From assembly GCA_046296655.1 (NCBI GenBank), contig JBKBLE010000009.1:1-64000 (forward strand): a stretch of 64,000 bases of DNA, written 5' to 3'. The notes below the pieces were generated by a model, which saw only the letters and a list, made by a program, of their open reading frames with translations, did no database searches and was not told the origin of the DNA. The stretch is from Cloacibacterium sp046296655 (lineage in GTDB: Bacteria; Bacteroidota; Bacteroidia; Flavobacteriales; Weeksellaceae). A program made the position numbers and the translations under genes. Of the stretch, positions 32,829 to 40,492 are shown one piece after another. Numbering within the stretch: the stretch's first letter is position 1; every line of letters starts with the position of its first letter.

Positions 32829-33404
32829 ATGAAAATCTACACCAAAACTGGCGATAAAGGCGAAACCTCTTTGTACGGAGGAACTAGAGTTTCTAAAGCT
32901 GCTGCAAGAGTAGAATCTTACGGAACTTTAGACGAACTTAATGCGTTCATTGGTTTGGCAAAAGCCGAAATTTCTGATGAAAAAGTATTGAATCAACTGC
33001 AGAAAATTCAGTTTGATTTATTTACCGTAGGCTCAGAAGCAGCTACGCCAACTGATAAACTGATTTTAGCCAATGGTAAAAATCGTCTAGATTTAATGAT
33101 TTCCGAAAAGGAAATATTAGAATTAGAACATTGGATGGATGATTTAGATGCAGAATTAGAACCTTTACAATTCTTTATTTTACCAAGCGGTGGAAAAGCT
33201 GCTGCATCTGTTCACGTTTGTAGAACGGTTTGCAGAAGAGCAGAGCGCGCTATGGTTTATCTCAATGAAACTGAAGAAGTAAGACCAGAACTCATCAAAT
33301 ATCTCAATAGATTGTCTGATTATCTGTTTATTTTGGCAAGATATATCTCTAAAATTTCTGGAGAAAAAGAAGATTATTGGAATCCTTCTGCAAGAGCCAA
33401 GTAA
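32829..33404 (+). CDS. Cob(I)alamin adenosyltransferase, PduO type
   Basis: Transfers adenosyl from ATP to cob(I)alamin to make coenzyme B12. The N-terminal ATP-binding motif YTKTGDKGETSLYGG is at residues 4-18. VESYGTLDELNAFIGLAKAE (29-48) and the late RLSDYLFILARYI are family hallmarks. Length is 191 residues. No other cobalamin gene is in the window, so this may support B12 scavenging and B12-dependent enzymes elsewhere. Confidence 0.93.
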   Translation: MKIYTKTGDKGETSLYGGTRVSKAAARVESYGTLDELNAFIGLAKAEISDEKVLNQLQKIQFDLFTVGSEAATPTDKLILANGKNRLDLMISEKEILELEHWMDDLDAELEPLQFFILPSGGKAAASVHVCRTVCRRAERAMVYLNETEEVRPELIKYLNRLSDYLFILARYISKISGEKEDYWNPSARAK

Positions 33405-33416
33405 AAAGTGAAAAGA

Positions 33417-33459
33417 GCCACGAAGTGGCGATAAAAATAGCATAGGGTAAAGCCCGATG
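33417..33459. repeat. Diverged single copy of the two-hairpin repeat
   Basis: GCCACGAAGTGGC (33417-33429) followed by CATAGGGTAAAGCCCGATG (33441-33459) has the same order and spacing as the unit of the array at 50191-50580. The first hairpin is identical, the second has different stem sequence but still folds. Confidence 0.7.
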
Positions 33460-33473
33460 AAAATGAATAAAAT

Positions 33474-34091
33474 TTGAAAACAGCACTCCTTTTCATTAAC
33501 GGAACTCCACCTAATGAACTTCCTCATTTGGAAGGTTATGATGTGATTGCTTGTAGTGATGGGGCTTTTCATTATTTAAAAGACAAAAATTTCCCGCTGG
33601 ATAAACTAGATTTTATTTCAGGAGATTTTGATTCTCATGAAGGCAGTGACGAAAATATTTACCACGAAAAATTCATTCATACTCCAGATCAAGATTTTAC
33701 CGATTTTCAAAAAGCTTTAGATATTCTCAAAAAAAATGGTGTACAAAAAGTAGACGTTTACGGAGGAAGCGGTGGTGAACAAGACCATTTTTTAGGAAAT
33801 CTTCACGTAGCTTTTCTCTTTAAAAATGAAATGGAAATTACTTTTTTTGACGAGTTTTCCAGATACTTTTTCATCCCAAAAAATTTTAAAATTCACGAAG
33901 TAGAAGGAAAGATGATTTCCCTTTTACCATTTCCTTTTGTAGAAAAAATTTCGACTAAAGGTCTTAATTGGGAGCTCTTTAACGAAGAATTGAGCTTAAC
34001 CAAAAGAGTAGGAACCCGAAATTTTGCTCGAGAAAACACCGTAGAAATCACGTATGAAAACGGTGATGTATTGATTTTTATCGGAAACTAA
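33474..34091 (+). CDS. Thiamine pyrophosphokinase
   Basis: Phosphorylates thiamine to thiamine pyrophosphate with ATP. Motifs DFISGDFDSHEG near residue 43, DQDFTDFQKALDIL near 72 and YGGSGGEQDHFLGNLHV near 96 define the family. Length is 205 residues. The only possible start in frame is TTG 33474, because TAA lies two codons upstream, so a TTG start is real here. No TPP riboswitch is visible. It follows a palindromic repeat after the adenosyltransferase gene. Confidence 0.9.
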   Translation: MKTALLFINGTPPNELPHLEGYDVIACSDGAFHYLKDKNFPLDKLDFISGDFDSHEGSDENIYHEKFIHTPDQDFTDFQKALDILKKNGVQKVDVYGGSGGEQDHFLGNLHVAFLFKNEMEITFFDEFSRYFFIPKNFKIHEVEGKMISLLPFPFVEKISTKGLNWELFNEELSLTKRVGTRNFARENTVEITYENGDVLIFIGN

Positions 34092-34161
34092 ATTTGTGAA
34101 TTTTTAACTCAAAAAATCCAATCTTTTTTCGCATTTTTGTAGTCTTAAATTTTTGCAACAA

Positions 34162-35556
34162 ATGAAGATAAAATATTCTGAACTTATTGACCAAACACTT
34201 TACTTTCCGCAAGAGGAATTTAAGTATGAGGATCAACAGTTGTACTTTCATGATATTCCTTTGATGGACTTGGTAGAAAAATTCGGAACTCCTTTGAAAT
34301 TCAGTTATTTACCTAAGATTTCGCAAAACATTCAGCGTGCAAAAACGTGGTTTAAAGATGCCATCAAAAAGAATGAATATAAAAATTCTTACAGATACTG
34401 TTACTGTACCAAATCTTCGCACTTTTCTTTCGTATTAGAAGAAGCGCTTAAGAATGATATTTCTATTGAAACGTCTTCTGCTTTTGACATGAATATTGTT
34501 AAAAATCTATTCGAAACAGGGAAAATTGACAAGACGATAGAAGTGGTTTGTAATGGTTTCAAAACCGATGATTATTTGGCTAAAATTTCAGATTTAATCA
34601 ATAATGGTTTTGAAAATGTGATTCCTGTTTTAGATAATTACAGAGAATTAGATAAATTGACCGAAAGTATAGATACTACCTTTGATATTGGGATTAGAAT
34701 TGCTTCGGAAGAAGAACCGAAATTCGAATTTTATACCAGCAGATTAGGAATTGGGTACAAAGATATTATCCCTTATTACAGCCAAAAAATTGCAGAACAC
34801 CCGAATGCAAGGTTGAAAATGCTTCACTTTTTCATCAATACCGGAATTAAAGATACTGCGTATTATTGGAACGAACTTTTCAAATGTTTGAGAGTGTATG
34901 CAAGATTGAAAAAAATTGCTCCAGAAGTAGATTCACTAAATATTGGTGGCGGTTTCCCAATTAAAAATTCTTTGCAATTTGATTATGATTATGAATATAT
35001 GGCAAATGAAATCGTGTATCAAATCAAAAAATTCTGTGAAGAAGAAGGGGTAGAAGAACCAAACATCTATACTGAATTTGGTAGTTTTACCGTAGGTGAA
35101 AGTGCTGGAAATTTATACAAAATTCTTTCTCAAAAACGCCAAAACGATAGAGAAAAATGGAACATGATAGACTCTTCTTTCATGACTACACTTCCAGATT
35201 CTTGGGCGATTTCTAAGCGTTTTATTATGTTTCCGTTGAACCGTTGGGAAGATTCTTACGAAAGAGTTTTCTTAGGCGGATTAACTTGTGATTCAGATGA
35301 TTATTACAATTCTGAGCAACATGCCAATGCGATTTATTTGCCAGTGTTCAGCGATACCAAACCATTATACATCGGTTTCTTTAACACAGGAGCTTATCAA
35401 GAAAGTATTGCTGGTTTTGGTGGAGTTCATCACTGTTTGTTGCCTCAGCCGAAACATATTCTCATCCAAAAAGCTAAAAACGGAAAATTACAATACGAAG
35501 TTTTCAGCGAAGAGCAAAAACCAGAAGATGTATTGCATCTTTTAGGATATAAATAA
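34162..35556 (+). CDS. Arginine decarboxylase (PLP fold type III)
   Basis: A 464-residue decarboxylase of the alanine-racemase fold, probably making agmatine from arginine for polyamine synthesis. The PLP lysine is in CYCTKSSHFSFV near residue 80; LNIGGGFPIKNS near 258 binds the phosphate, and FGSFTVGESAG near 310 carries the substrate and PLP region. This Bacteroidota-type enzyme is shorter than E. coli SpeA. The start is ATG 34162 (MKIKYSELIDQT); the upstream TTG 34153 is promoter-like sequence. Confidence 0.88.
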   Translation: MKIKYSELIDQTLYFPQEEFKYEDQQLYFHDIPLMDLVEKFGTPLKFSYLPKISQNIQRAKTWFKDAIKKNEYKNSYRYCYCTKSSHFSFVLEEALKNDISIETSSAFDMNIVKNLFETGKIDKTIEVVCNGFKTDDYLAKISDLINNGFENVIPVLDNYRELDKLTESIDTTFDIGIRIASEEEPKFEFYTSRLGIGYKDIIPYYSQKIAEHPNARLKMLHFFINTGIKDTAYYWNELFKCLRVYARLKKIAPEVDSLNIGGGFPIKNSLQFDYDYEYMANEIVYQIKKFCEEEGVEEPNIYTEFGSFTVGESAGNLYKILSQKRQNDREKWNMIDSSFMTTLPDSWAISKRFIMFPLNRWEDSYERVFLGGLTCDSDDYYNSEQHANAIYLPVFSDTKPLYIGFFNTGAYQESIAGFGGVHHCLLPQPKHILIQKAKNGKLQYEVFSEEQKPEDVLHLLGYK

Positions 35557-35710
35557 TTGGTTAATAGAGTTTTGGTATTGTAGAGTTAATGGATTCTCCT
35601 TACGTGAAGCCTACTGCGTTTTTAGCAGCTAAGTTGTAATATAAAATGTTTGTTTACTATCATATCATTTAAACAAAAAATTAAAAAATTGATTTATTCA
35701 AAATAAATTT

Positions 35711-35741
35711 AAAAAAGCATCAGAATTCTGGTGCTTTTTTG
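35711..35741 (+). terminator. Terminator after the arginine decarboxylase gene
   Basis: Stem AAAAAAGCATCAG pairs with CTGGTGCTTTTTT (one G-T pair). The roughly 300-bp spacer 35557-35855 otherwise holds a weak hairpin (CTGC/GCAG near 35616-35632) and the next promoter. Confidence 0.85.
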
Positions 35742-35818
35742 TTGGAATCTCATTTGAATTTTTAAAAATTTTATAAAACTTTATAAAAATTGTATAAAGC
35801 AGACCTAGTTTTTATCTT

Positions 35819-35826
35819 TACATTTG
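35819..35826 (+). promoter_or_regulatory. Promoter -7 box of the BON gene pair
   Basis: TACATTTG lies 29 nt before ATG 35856. Confidence 0.55.
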
Positions 35827-35855
35827 GAAACAATAATTATTAAAATCCTCTCATT

Positions 35856-36341
35856 ATGAAAAAAACGATTAAAATCACTACTTTAGCATTTGTCTTTTCT
35901 GTGGCAGCATTTTCTTGCAAAAAAAATGTTTCTGATGCAGAACTTACCACACAATCTACTACTGTAGTTGCTGCTTATCCTGGAACTTCTGTGGAAGTGA
36001 AAGATGGGGTTGCACATTTAAGTGGAACATTTGCTTCTCAGGAAGAAAAAGATGCAGCTATTGCAGCTCTTAAAAATGTAAAAGGAGTAAAAGGTGTTAT
36101 GGACATGGCTACCGTAGAAGCAGCAGCTTCTGTAGTAGAAACTGTATCTGCAGTTGCTCCAGAAATTCAACAAAAAGTTACAGATGCGGTTAAAGATTTT
36201 CCTGCTGTAAAAGTAGATGTAGTAAACGGTGAGCTTACCTTAACAGGAGAAGTTACGGCAGAGCAAGCTAGAAAAATTAAAATGTCTGTAGATGCTCTAA
36301 AAGTGGGTAAAGTAAACTATAATTATAACGTTAAAAAATAA
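35856..36341 (+). CDS. BON-domain lipoprotein
   Basis: A 161-residue lipoprotein. The signal peptide ends in a lipobox (VAAFSC), so the mature protein would be lipid-anchored at Cys21. Two BON domains follow, at about residues 35-90 and 98-160, seen in VEVKDGVAHLSGTFASQEEK and VDVVNGELTLTGEVTAEQAR. BON domains bind phospholipids or other envelope partners, often in stress responses. It starts a two-gene unit with a BON-SH3 protein 5 nt downstream. Confidence 0.9.
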   Translation: MKKTIKITTLAFVFSVAAFSCKKNVSDAELTTQSTTVVAAYPGTSVEVKDGVAHLSGTFASQEEKDAAIAALKNVKGVKGVMDMATVEAAASVVETVSAVAPEIQQKVTDAVKDFPAVKVDVVNGELTLTGEVTAEQARKIKMSVDALKVGKVNYNYNVKK

Positions 36342-36346
36342 TTACC

Positions 36347-36763
36347 ATGTCATTACAAGAAAAATATTCAAGTGTAGTTTCAGCAGCTCAGACTGCAGGA
36401 ATTTCAGATTTAAAAGTTCAAGAACAAGACGGAATTCTTTACATTTCAGGAACTACTTCTTCTAGCGCTGGAAAAGATGCTGTTTGGAATGCTTTAGGAG
36501 CTATAGATGCCACTTATTCTGCTTCAGATATCAATATAGATGTACAAGTAGCTGGTTTAGCTGCAGGCACTTCACTTACTGTAGATACAGAAAGTTCTAA
36601 CCTAAACATTAGACAGGAACCTTCTACAGAAGGCGTAATTTTAGGCAAAGCGGCAAAAGGAGAAGTGGTAACTTTAGTAGAACAATCTTCAGACGAGTGG
36701 TGGAAAATTAAAACCAAAGACGGAGAAGTAGGTTATGCTTATTCCAGATATTTAAGAGCTTAA
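36347..36763 (+). CDS. BON plus bacterial SH3 domain protein
   Basis: A 138-residue protein without a signal peptide. An N-terminal BON-like domain (about 1-65: VQEQDGILYISGTTSSSAGK) is joined to a C-terminal SH3b domain (about 73-138: SSNLNIRQEPSTEGVILGKA, WWKIKTKDGEVGYAYSRYL). The layout parallels E. coli Kbp (BON plus LysM), with SH3b replacing LysM, so a cytoplasmic K+-binding or stress role is a possible analogy only. It follows the BON lipoprotein by 5 nt and ends at a terminator. Confidence 0.87.
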   Translation: MSLQEKYSSVVSAAQTAGISDLKVQEQDGILYISGTTSSSAGKDAVWNALGAIDATYSASDINIDVQVAGLAAGTSLTVDTESSNLNIRQEPSTEGVILGKAAKGEVVTLVEQSSDEWWKIKTKDGEVGYAYSRYLRA

Positions 36764-36788
36764 TTCAAGTCTCGAATATAAATTTATA

Positions 36789-36813
36789 ATCCCGAATTTT
36801 TTCGGGATTTTTT
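36789..36813 (+). terminator. Terminator after the BON-SH3 gene
   Basis: AATCCCGAA pairs with TTCGGGATT, followed by TTTT. Confidence 0.82.
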
Positions 36814-36822
36814 ATTTTGGGC

Positions 36823-36966
36823 CATCCCGAAAATTTCTCCAAAGCTTTTGCCTATCAAGAAAATTTCGGGACCGCGCTATTCGTTACAATCTTTTTCGGT
36901 GGCGGCAGCAAAGCTGCCGCCACCGAAAAAGGATTTCCACTGCTATCGCTTGTCCAGAAATACCGC
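36823..36966. repeat. GC-rich palindromic element B
   Basis: A 19-bp perfect stem (36891-36909 with 36913-36931, containing CGGTGGCGGCAGC) with an AAA loop is preceded by an inverted pair CCCGAAAATTTCT / AGAAAATTTCGGG (36827-36880). The layout parallels element A at 31328-31424: GGGC start, a CGCTA(C/T)TCG motif, then the GC hairpin. Exact outer borders are estimated. Confidence 0.75.
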
Positions 36967-37000
36967 TTCAAAACAATTACCAATATTTCATTAAAAAAAC

Positions 37001-37008
37001 TATATTTG
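37001..37008 (+). promoter_or_regulatory. Promoter -7 box of the symporter gene
   Basis: TATATTTG lies 21 nt before ATG 37030, downstream of the palindromic element. Confidence 0.55.
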
Positions 37009-37029
37009 TATTCTATAGAAAATCAATAT

Positions 37030-38280
37030 ATGAAAGGACAAAACAAACTTTTCTTTGCAATTATCATTGCTTTAGTTTTAGGGGTAATTATTGGGGGAGT
37101 AGTACACACTCAGTTTCCAGAAAATACAGAATCTTTTTCTAAAAATATAAAACTTCTCGGCACCATTTTCATCAGATTAGTACAGATGATTATCGCACCA
37201 TTGGTTTTCACCACATTGGTTGTGGGAATTGCGAAAATGGGAGATACTGCAATGATTGGTAGAGTAGGAGGTAAAGCAATGCTTTGGTTTATTACCGCTT
37301 CTTTGGTTTCGCTTATGTTAGGTTTGGTTTTGGTAAACTGGTTAGAGCCTGGTCATGTTACGAAATTACCTATTCAAGATGCTAATTCTGCTAAAGAAAT
37401 CTTGGATAACTCTAAAGGATTTTCTCTGGAAGATTTTGTGAAACACGTAGTCCCAAAAAGCGTTTTCGAAGCTTTTGCTACCAATGAAGTTTTGCAAATT
37501 GTATTGTTTTCTATCATGTTTGGTATTGCCCTTTCTCATTTGGGTGATGAATATTCTAAACCTGTAATCAAATTTTTAGAAGTTTGTGCACATGCTATTC
37601 TTAAAATGGTAGGTTATATCATGTGGTTTGCTCCACTTGGTGTTTTGGGAGCTATTGCAGCAGTTGTGGCAACCAATGGTTTTGAAATTTTCAAAGTTTA
37701 TGCGATTTATCTTCGAGATTTCTTCTTTGCACTAGCTATTTTATGGTTGATTTTATGTGTGGTAGGTTATCTCATTTTAGGAAATAGATTATTCGAATTA
37801 TTAAGAAGAATCAAAGAACCTTTGCTTATCGCCTTTTCTACTACCAGTTCAGAAGCCGTTTTTCCGAAATTGGTAACAGAGTTAGAGCGTTTTGGTTGTA
37901 ACAATAGAATTGTATCATTCATTTTACCACTAGGATATTCTTTCAATTTAGATGGAAGCATGATGTACATGACTTTTGCCTCTATTTTCATTGCTCAGAT
38001 TTATGGAATCGACATGACGGTTGGTCAACAAATCACTATGCTTTTAGTGTTAATGTTGACTTCTAAAGGAATTGCAGGAGTTCCAAGAGCGAGTTTGGTG
38101 ATTATTGTAGCGACTTGTTCTATGTTCGGAATTCCGCCAGAAGGAATTGCCTTAATTTTACCGATTGACCATTTTTGCGATATGGGAAGAAGTATGACCA
38201 ATGTTTTAGGAAATGCACTTGCTACTTCAGCCGTTTCTAAATGGGAAGGACAGCTCGATAATCACGGTGGTGAGTTATAA
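37030..38280 (+). CDS. Dicarboxylate/amino acid:cation symporter
   Basis: A 416-residue secondary transporter of the DAACS (GltP/DctA) family for glutamate, aspartate or C4-dicarboxylates with H+ or Na+. The serine-rich re-entrant motif TTSSEAVFPKL is near residue 273 and SFNLDGSMMY near 305; the late RSMTNVLGNALA near 387 holds the conserved Asn. About eight membrane helices are visible. The start is ATG 37030 (MKGQNKLFFAII). A frame extending to 36817 merely translates the palindromic element. Confidence 0.93.
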   Translation: MKGQNKLFFAIIIALVLGVIIGGVVHTQFPENTESFSKNIKLLGTIFIRLVQMIIAPLVFTTLVVGIAKMGDTAMIGRVGGKAMLWFITASLVSLMLGLVLVNWLEPGHVTKLPIQDANSAKEILDNSKGFSLEDFVKHVVPKSVFEAFATNEVLQIVLFSIMFGIALSHLGDEYSKPVIKFLEVCAHAILKMVGYIMWFAPLGVLGAIAAVVATNGFEIFKVYAIYLRDFFFALAILWLILCVVGYLILGNRLFELLRRIKEPLLIAFSTTSSEAVFPKLVTELERFGCNNRIVSFILPLGYSFNLDGSMMYMTFASIFIAQIYGIDMTVGQQITMLLVLMLTSKGIAGVPRASLVIIVATCSMFGIPPEGIALILPIDHFCDMGRSMTNVLGNALATSAVSKWEGQLDNHGGEL

Positions 38281-38301
38281 AAATTTAAAAAATATAAAAT
38301 T

Positions 38302-38333
38302 AAAAACTTCGGAACTATCTGAAGTTTTTTTTT
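38302..38333 (+). terminator. Terminator of the symporter gene
   Basis: AAAAACTTCGGA pairs with TCTGAAGTTTTT, followed by T-run. Confidence 0.8.
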
Positions 38334-38401
38334 ATTGTAAATCAATTCTATCAATTACCATTATTGTTATTTTTATTCATTCCAAATTAATTATTTTTAC
38401 G

Positions 38402-38409
38402 TAAATTTG
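38402..38409 (+). promoter_or_regulatory. Promoter -7 box of the Mrp gene
   Basis: TAAATTTG lies 24 nt before ATG 38434. Its TTG has been mistaken for a start codon in the open frame. Confidence 0.6.
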
Positions 38410-38433
38410 TATCTCAAAAAATTTCAAAAAAAT

Positions 38434-39537
38434 ATGTTGACGAAAACTAGAGTTCAGGAGTTTCTGAAAGAAATAGAAGTTGATGATTTAGTACAAAACT
38501 TCCAAATAATGGGTGATGATGTGTACATTGATATGATTGCACATTCCCCTGCAATGCACGAAAAGAAGAAGCTAGAAGCAGCCATGAAGCAGGCTTTTGC
38601 TACGGAATTTGGTGACCAAGTAGTGCTGAAACTTAAAATTACTTCGCCTGAACCTTCGCAAGTTCAACAAAACCAAATTAAAGGAAAAGAAATTCCGGGA
38701 ATTCAAAATATCATCGCCATTGCTTCTGGTAAAGGTGGCGTAGGAAAATCTACGGTTACTGCAAACTTAGCCGTGACTTTACAAAAAATGGGATTCTCTG
38801 TAGGTGTTCTAGATGCTGATATTTACGGACCATCTGTTCCTACCATGTTTGACACCGAAGCAGAAAAACCAATTTCTGTAGAAGTAGATGGTAAAAATAT
38901 GATGAAACCTATCGAAAATTACGGCGTGAAAATGCTTTCGATTGGTTATTTCTCTGGAGCGAATCAAGCAGTAGTTTGGAGAGGACCTATGGCAAGTAAA
39001 GCTTTGAACCAAATGCTTCGTGATGCAGCTTGGGGAAATCTAGATTTCTTATTGATTGACCTTCCTCCAGGAACTGGAGATATTCACCTTTCGATTGTTC
39101 AAGAAGTTCCTGTAACGGGCGCTGTAATTGTTTCTACACCGCAACACGTAGCTTTAGCAGACGTGAAAAAAGGAATCGCTATGTTTACGATGGAAAGCAT
39201 TAATATTCCAGTTTTAGGGTTGATAGAAAATATGGCGTATTTTACACCAGAAGAATTGCCAGAAAATAAATATTACATTTTCGGAAAACAAGGTGCTCAG
39301 TTTATGGCGGAAGATTTAGGAATTCCAGTTTTAGGTGAAATTCCTTTAATTCAAAGCATCAGAGAAGCGGGAGACGTTGGTAGACCAGTAGCATTGCAAG
39401 AAGGTTCTAAAATTGCAGAAATCTATAAAGAAACTGCACAAAAAATGATAGAAAGTTTAGTGGAAAGAAATAAAAATCTACCGCCAACTGAAGCGGTGAA
39501 AATTACAACAATGGCAGGTTGCTCCACCAAAAAATAA
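38434..39537 (+). CDS. Mrp/NBP35-type P-loop Fe-S carrier protein
   Basis: A 367-residue ATP-binding scaffold for iron-sulfur clusters. An N-terminal DUF59/MIP18-like domain (about 1-85) precedes a deviant Walker A ASGKGGVGKSTVTANLA near residue 101. DADIYGPSVPTMF near 129 and DLPPGTGDIHL near 209 are typical. The expected C-terminal CxxC is not seen as such. The start is ATG 38434 (MLTKTRVQEF). The following gene is an Nfu-type carrier, so the two probably work together in cluster delivery. Confidence 0.92.
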   Translation: MLTKTRVQEFLKEIEVDDLVQNFQIMGDDVYIDMIAHSPAMHEKKKLEAAMKQAFATEFGDQVVLKLKITSPEPSQVQQNQIKGKEIPGIQNIIAIASGKGGVGKSTVTANLAVTLQKMGFSVGVLDADIYGPSVPTMFDTEAEKPISVEVDGKNMMKPIENYGVKMLSIGYFSGANQAVVWRGPMASKALNQMLRDAAWGNLDFLLIDLPPGTGDIHLSIVQEVPVTGAVIVSTPQHVALADVKKGIAMFTMESINIPVLGLIENMAYFTPEELPENKYYIFGKQGAQFMAEDLGIPVLGEIPLIQSIREAGDVGRPVALQEGSKIAEIYKETAQKMIESLVERNKNLPPTEAVKITTMAGCSTKK

Positions 39538-39562
39538 GTAATTAGTAATTAGTAATAAGTAA
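39535..39562. repeat. Heptamer tract (TTAGTAA units) after the Mrp gene
   Basis: TAAGTAA, TTAGTAA, TTAGTAA, TAAGTAA. The tract starts with the TAA stop codon of the Mrp gene. Confidence 0.8.
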
Positions 39563-39589
39563 TTTTAAAATTTAGAAAATTTAAACTAT

Positions 39590-39624
39590 GAGCTGAATGC
39601 AGATTGCTGAAAGCTTAAAGCAAT
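39590..39624. repeat. Degenerate heptamer tract upstream of the nfu-like gene
   Basis: Five 7-bp units GAGCTGA, ATGCAGA, TTGCTGA, AAGCTTA, AAGCAAT share the pattern nnGCnnA. Confidence 0.55.
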
Positions 39625-39630
39625 TAAAAT

Positions 39631-39882
39631 ATGAATAAAGATAAACTCACTCACGAAGAAATCGTAACCAAAGTAATGGAAGCTTTGGAAAGTATTCGTC
39701 CGTTTCTAAATAATGATGGTGGTGATATAGAATTGGTAGATGTTATTGACAATAGAGTAATGGTAAAACTACAAGGAAACTGTTCTGGTTGTCCTATGAG
39801 TTTTTCTACCATGAAACTAGGTGTAGAAAATACCATCAAACAATTTGTACCAAGCATCAAAGAAGTGGTGAGTGTAGACTAA
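39631..39882 (+). CDS. NifU C-terminal domain (Nfu-type) Fe-S carrier
   Basis: An 83-residue single-domain Nfu protein. It reads IRPFLNNDGGDIELVDV near residue 22 and the cluster-binding GNCSGCPMSFSTMKLGVE near 50-67, with the CxxC pair that holds a [4Fe-4S] cluster between two monomers. It lies 93 bp after the Mrp gene in the same orientation, and ends at its own terminator. It is the second NifU-type gene in the window, the other being the three-domain protein at 15241. Confidence 0.92.
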   Translation: MNKDKLTHEEIVTKVMEALESIRPFLNNDGGDIELVDVIDNRVMVKLQGNCSGCPMSFSTMKLGVENTIKQFVPSIKEVVSVD

Positions 39883-39906
39883 TCGAGAAAAAATATTTTT
39901 CAATAC

Positions 39907-39932
39907 AAGCGGACTTTAGTCCGCTTTTTTTA
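39907..39932 (+). terminator. Terminator after the nfu-like gene
   Basis: AAGCGGAC pairs with GTCCGCTT with loop TTTA, followed by T-run. Confidence 0.85.
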
Positions 39933-39943
39933 TTGTAAAATCC

Positions 39944-39974
39944 TTTTGACTTTAGTCAAAACTTACTATTTTTG
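39944..39974 (+). promoter_or_regulatory. Promoter with palindrome upstream of 39988
   Basis: TTTG (39945-39948) and TATTTTTG (39967-39974), 18 nt apart, match the -33/-7 layout. The -33 box lies inside the palindrome TTTTGAC-TTTA-GTCAAAA (39944-39961), which could be an operator. Confidence 0.5.
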
Positions 39975-39987
39975 AAAAAAAACAATC

Positions 39988-40455
39988 ATGAGAAATCCTA
40001 GTAATCTAGCTATTTTAGAAAAAGCAGAAGAAATTTTTGAATTAGTAAGAACCATCACAGATTTGATTCCAGAAGATAATGAATATTTGCAGTCATATAA
40101 AAGTCAAATTTTAGGAGATGCCATGATGATTTGTGTGAAAATTTCTTCAGCAGAAGCTGTAAAGTTGTATGACCTTAAAATGGAAAACGCTGCAATTATT
40201 AGAAAAGCAGCAAGAGACTTAATGGTTGCTTATCATGGTCTGGAAATGTTTGGTTTTGAAGAAGCGAAATATTATTTGATGGTAAGAGAAAAAATAGAAG
40301 AATTTAGATTACTATTTGTAGATTGGGTTGCAAATTTCAATCCAAAACATTTCATTACAGATCATTGGGGATTATTTAATCCTCCAGGAATTTCCCATGA
40401 TTATGAACAACGAGATGACGAACTTAATTTTCTAGATGAAGAAGATGCAGATTAA
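39988..40455 (+). CDS. Conserved hypothetical helical protein
   Basis: A 155-residue, predominantly alpha-helical soluble protein. Charged amphipathic segments such as NLAILEKAEEIFELVRTITD (6-25) and AAIIRKAARDLMVAYHGLEM, and later FRLLFVDWVANFNPKHF, suggest a helical bundle. No cysteines or recognisable catalytic motif stand out, and the tail is acidic (DDELNFLDEEDAD). I do not recognise the family. It has a good promoter and its own transcription unit, and codon use matches its neighbours, so the gene is very likely real. Confidence 0.8.
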   Translation: MRNPSNLAILEKAEEIFELVRTITDLIPEDNEYLQSYKSQILGDAMMICVKISSAEAVKLYDLKMENAAIIRKAARDLMVAYHGLEMFGFEEAKYYLMVREKIEEFRLLFVDWVANFNPKHFITDHWGLFNPPGISHDYEQRDDELNFLDEEDAD

Positions 40456-40492
40456 GTATTTATATCATTTGTTTTTTTATCTCTCAAATTCC

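Noticed and set aside
32829..34091. Cobalamin or TPP riboswitch in front of the adenosyltransferase or thiamine pyrophosphokinase genes.
   Set aside because: The spacers are 36 and 69 bp and consist of heptamer or palindromic repeats. There is no room for, and no sign of, the conserved riboswitch cores.
36817..37029. N-terminal 71-residue extension of the dicarboxylate symporter.
   Set aside because: It translates the GC-rich palindromic element and the promoter box. The family's N-terminus begins at ATG 37030.
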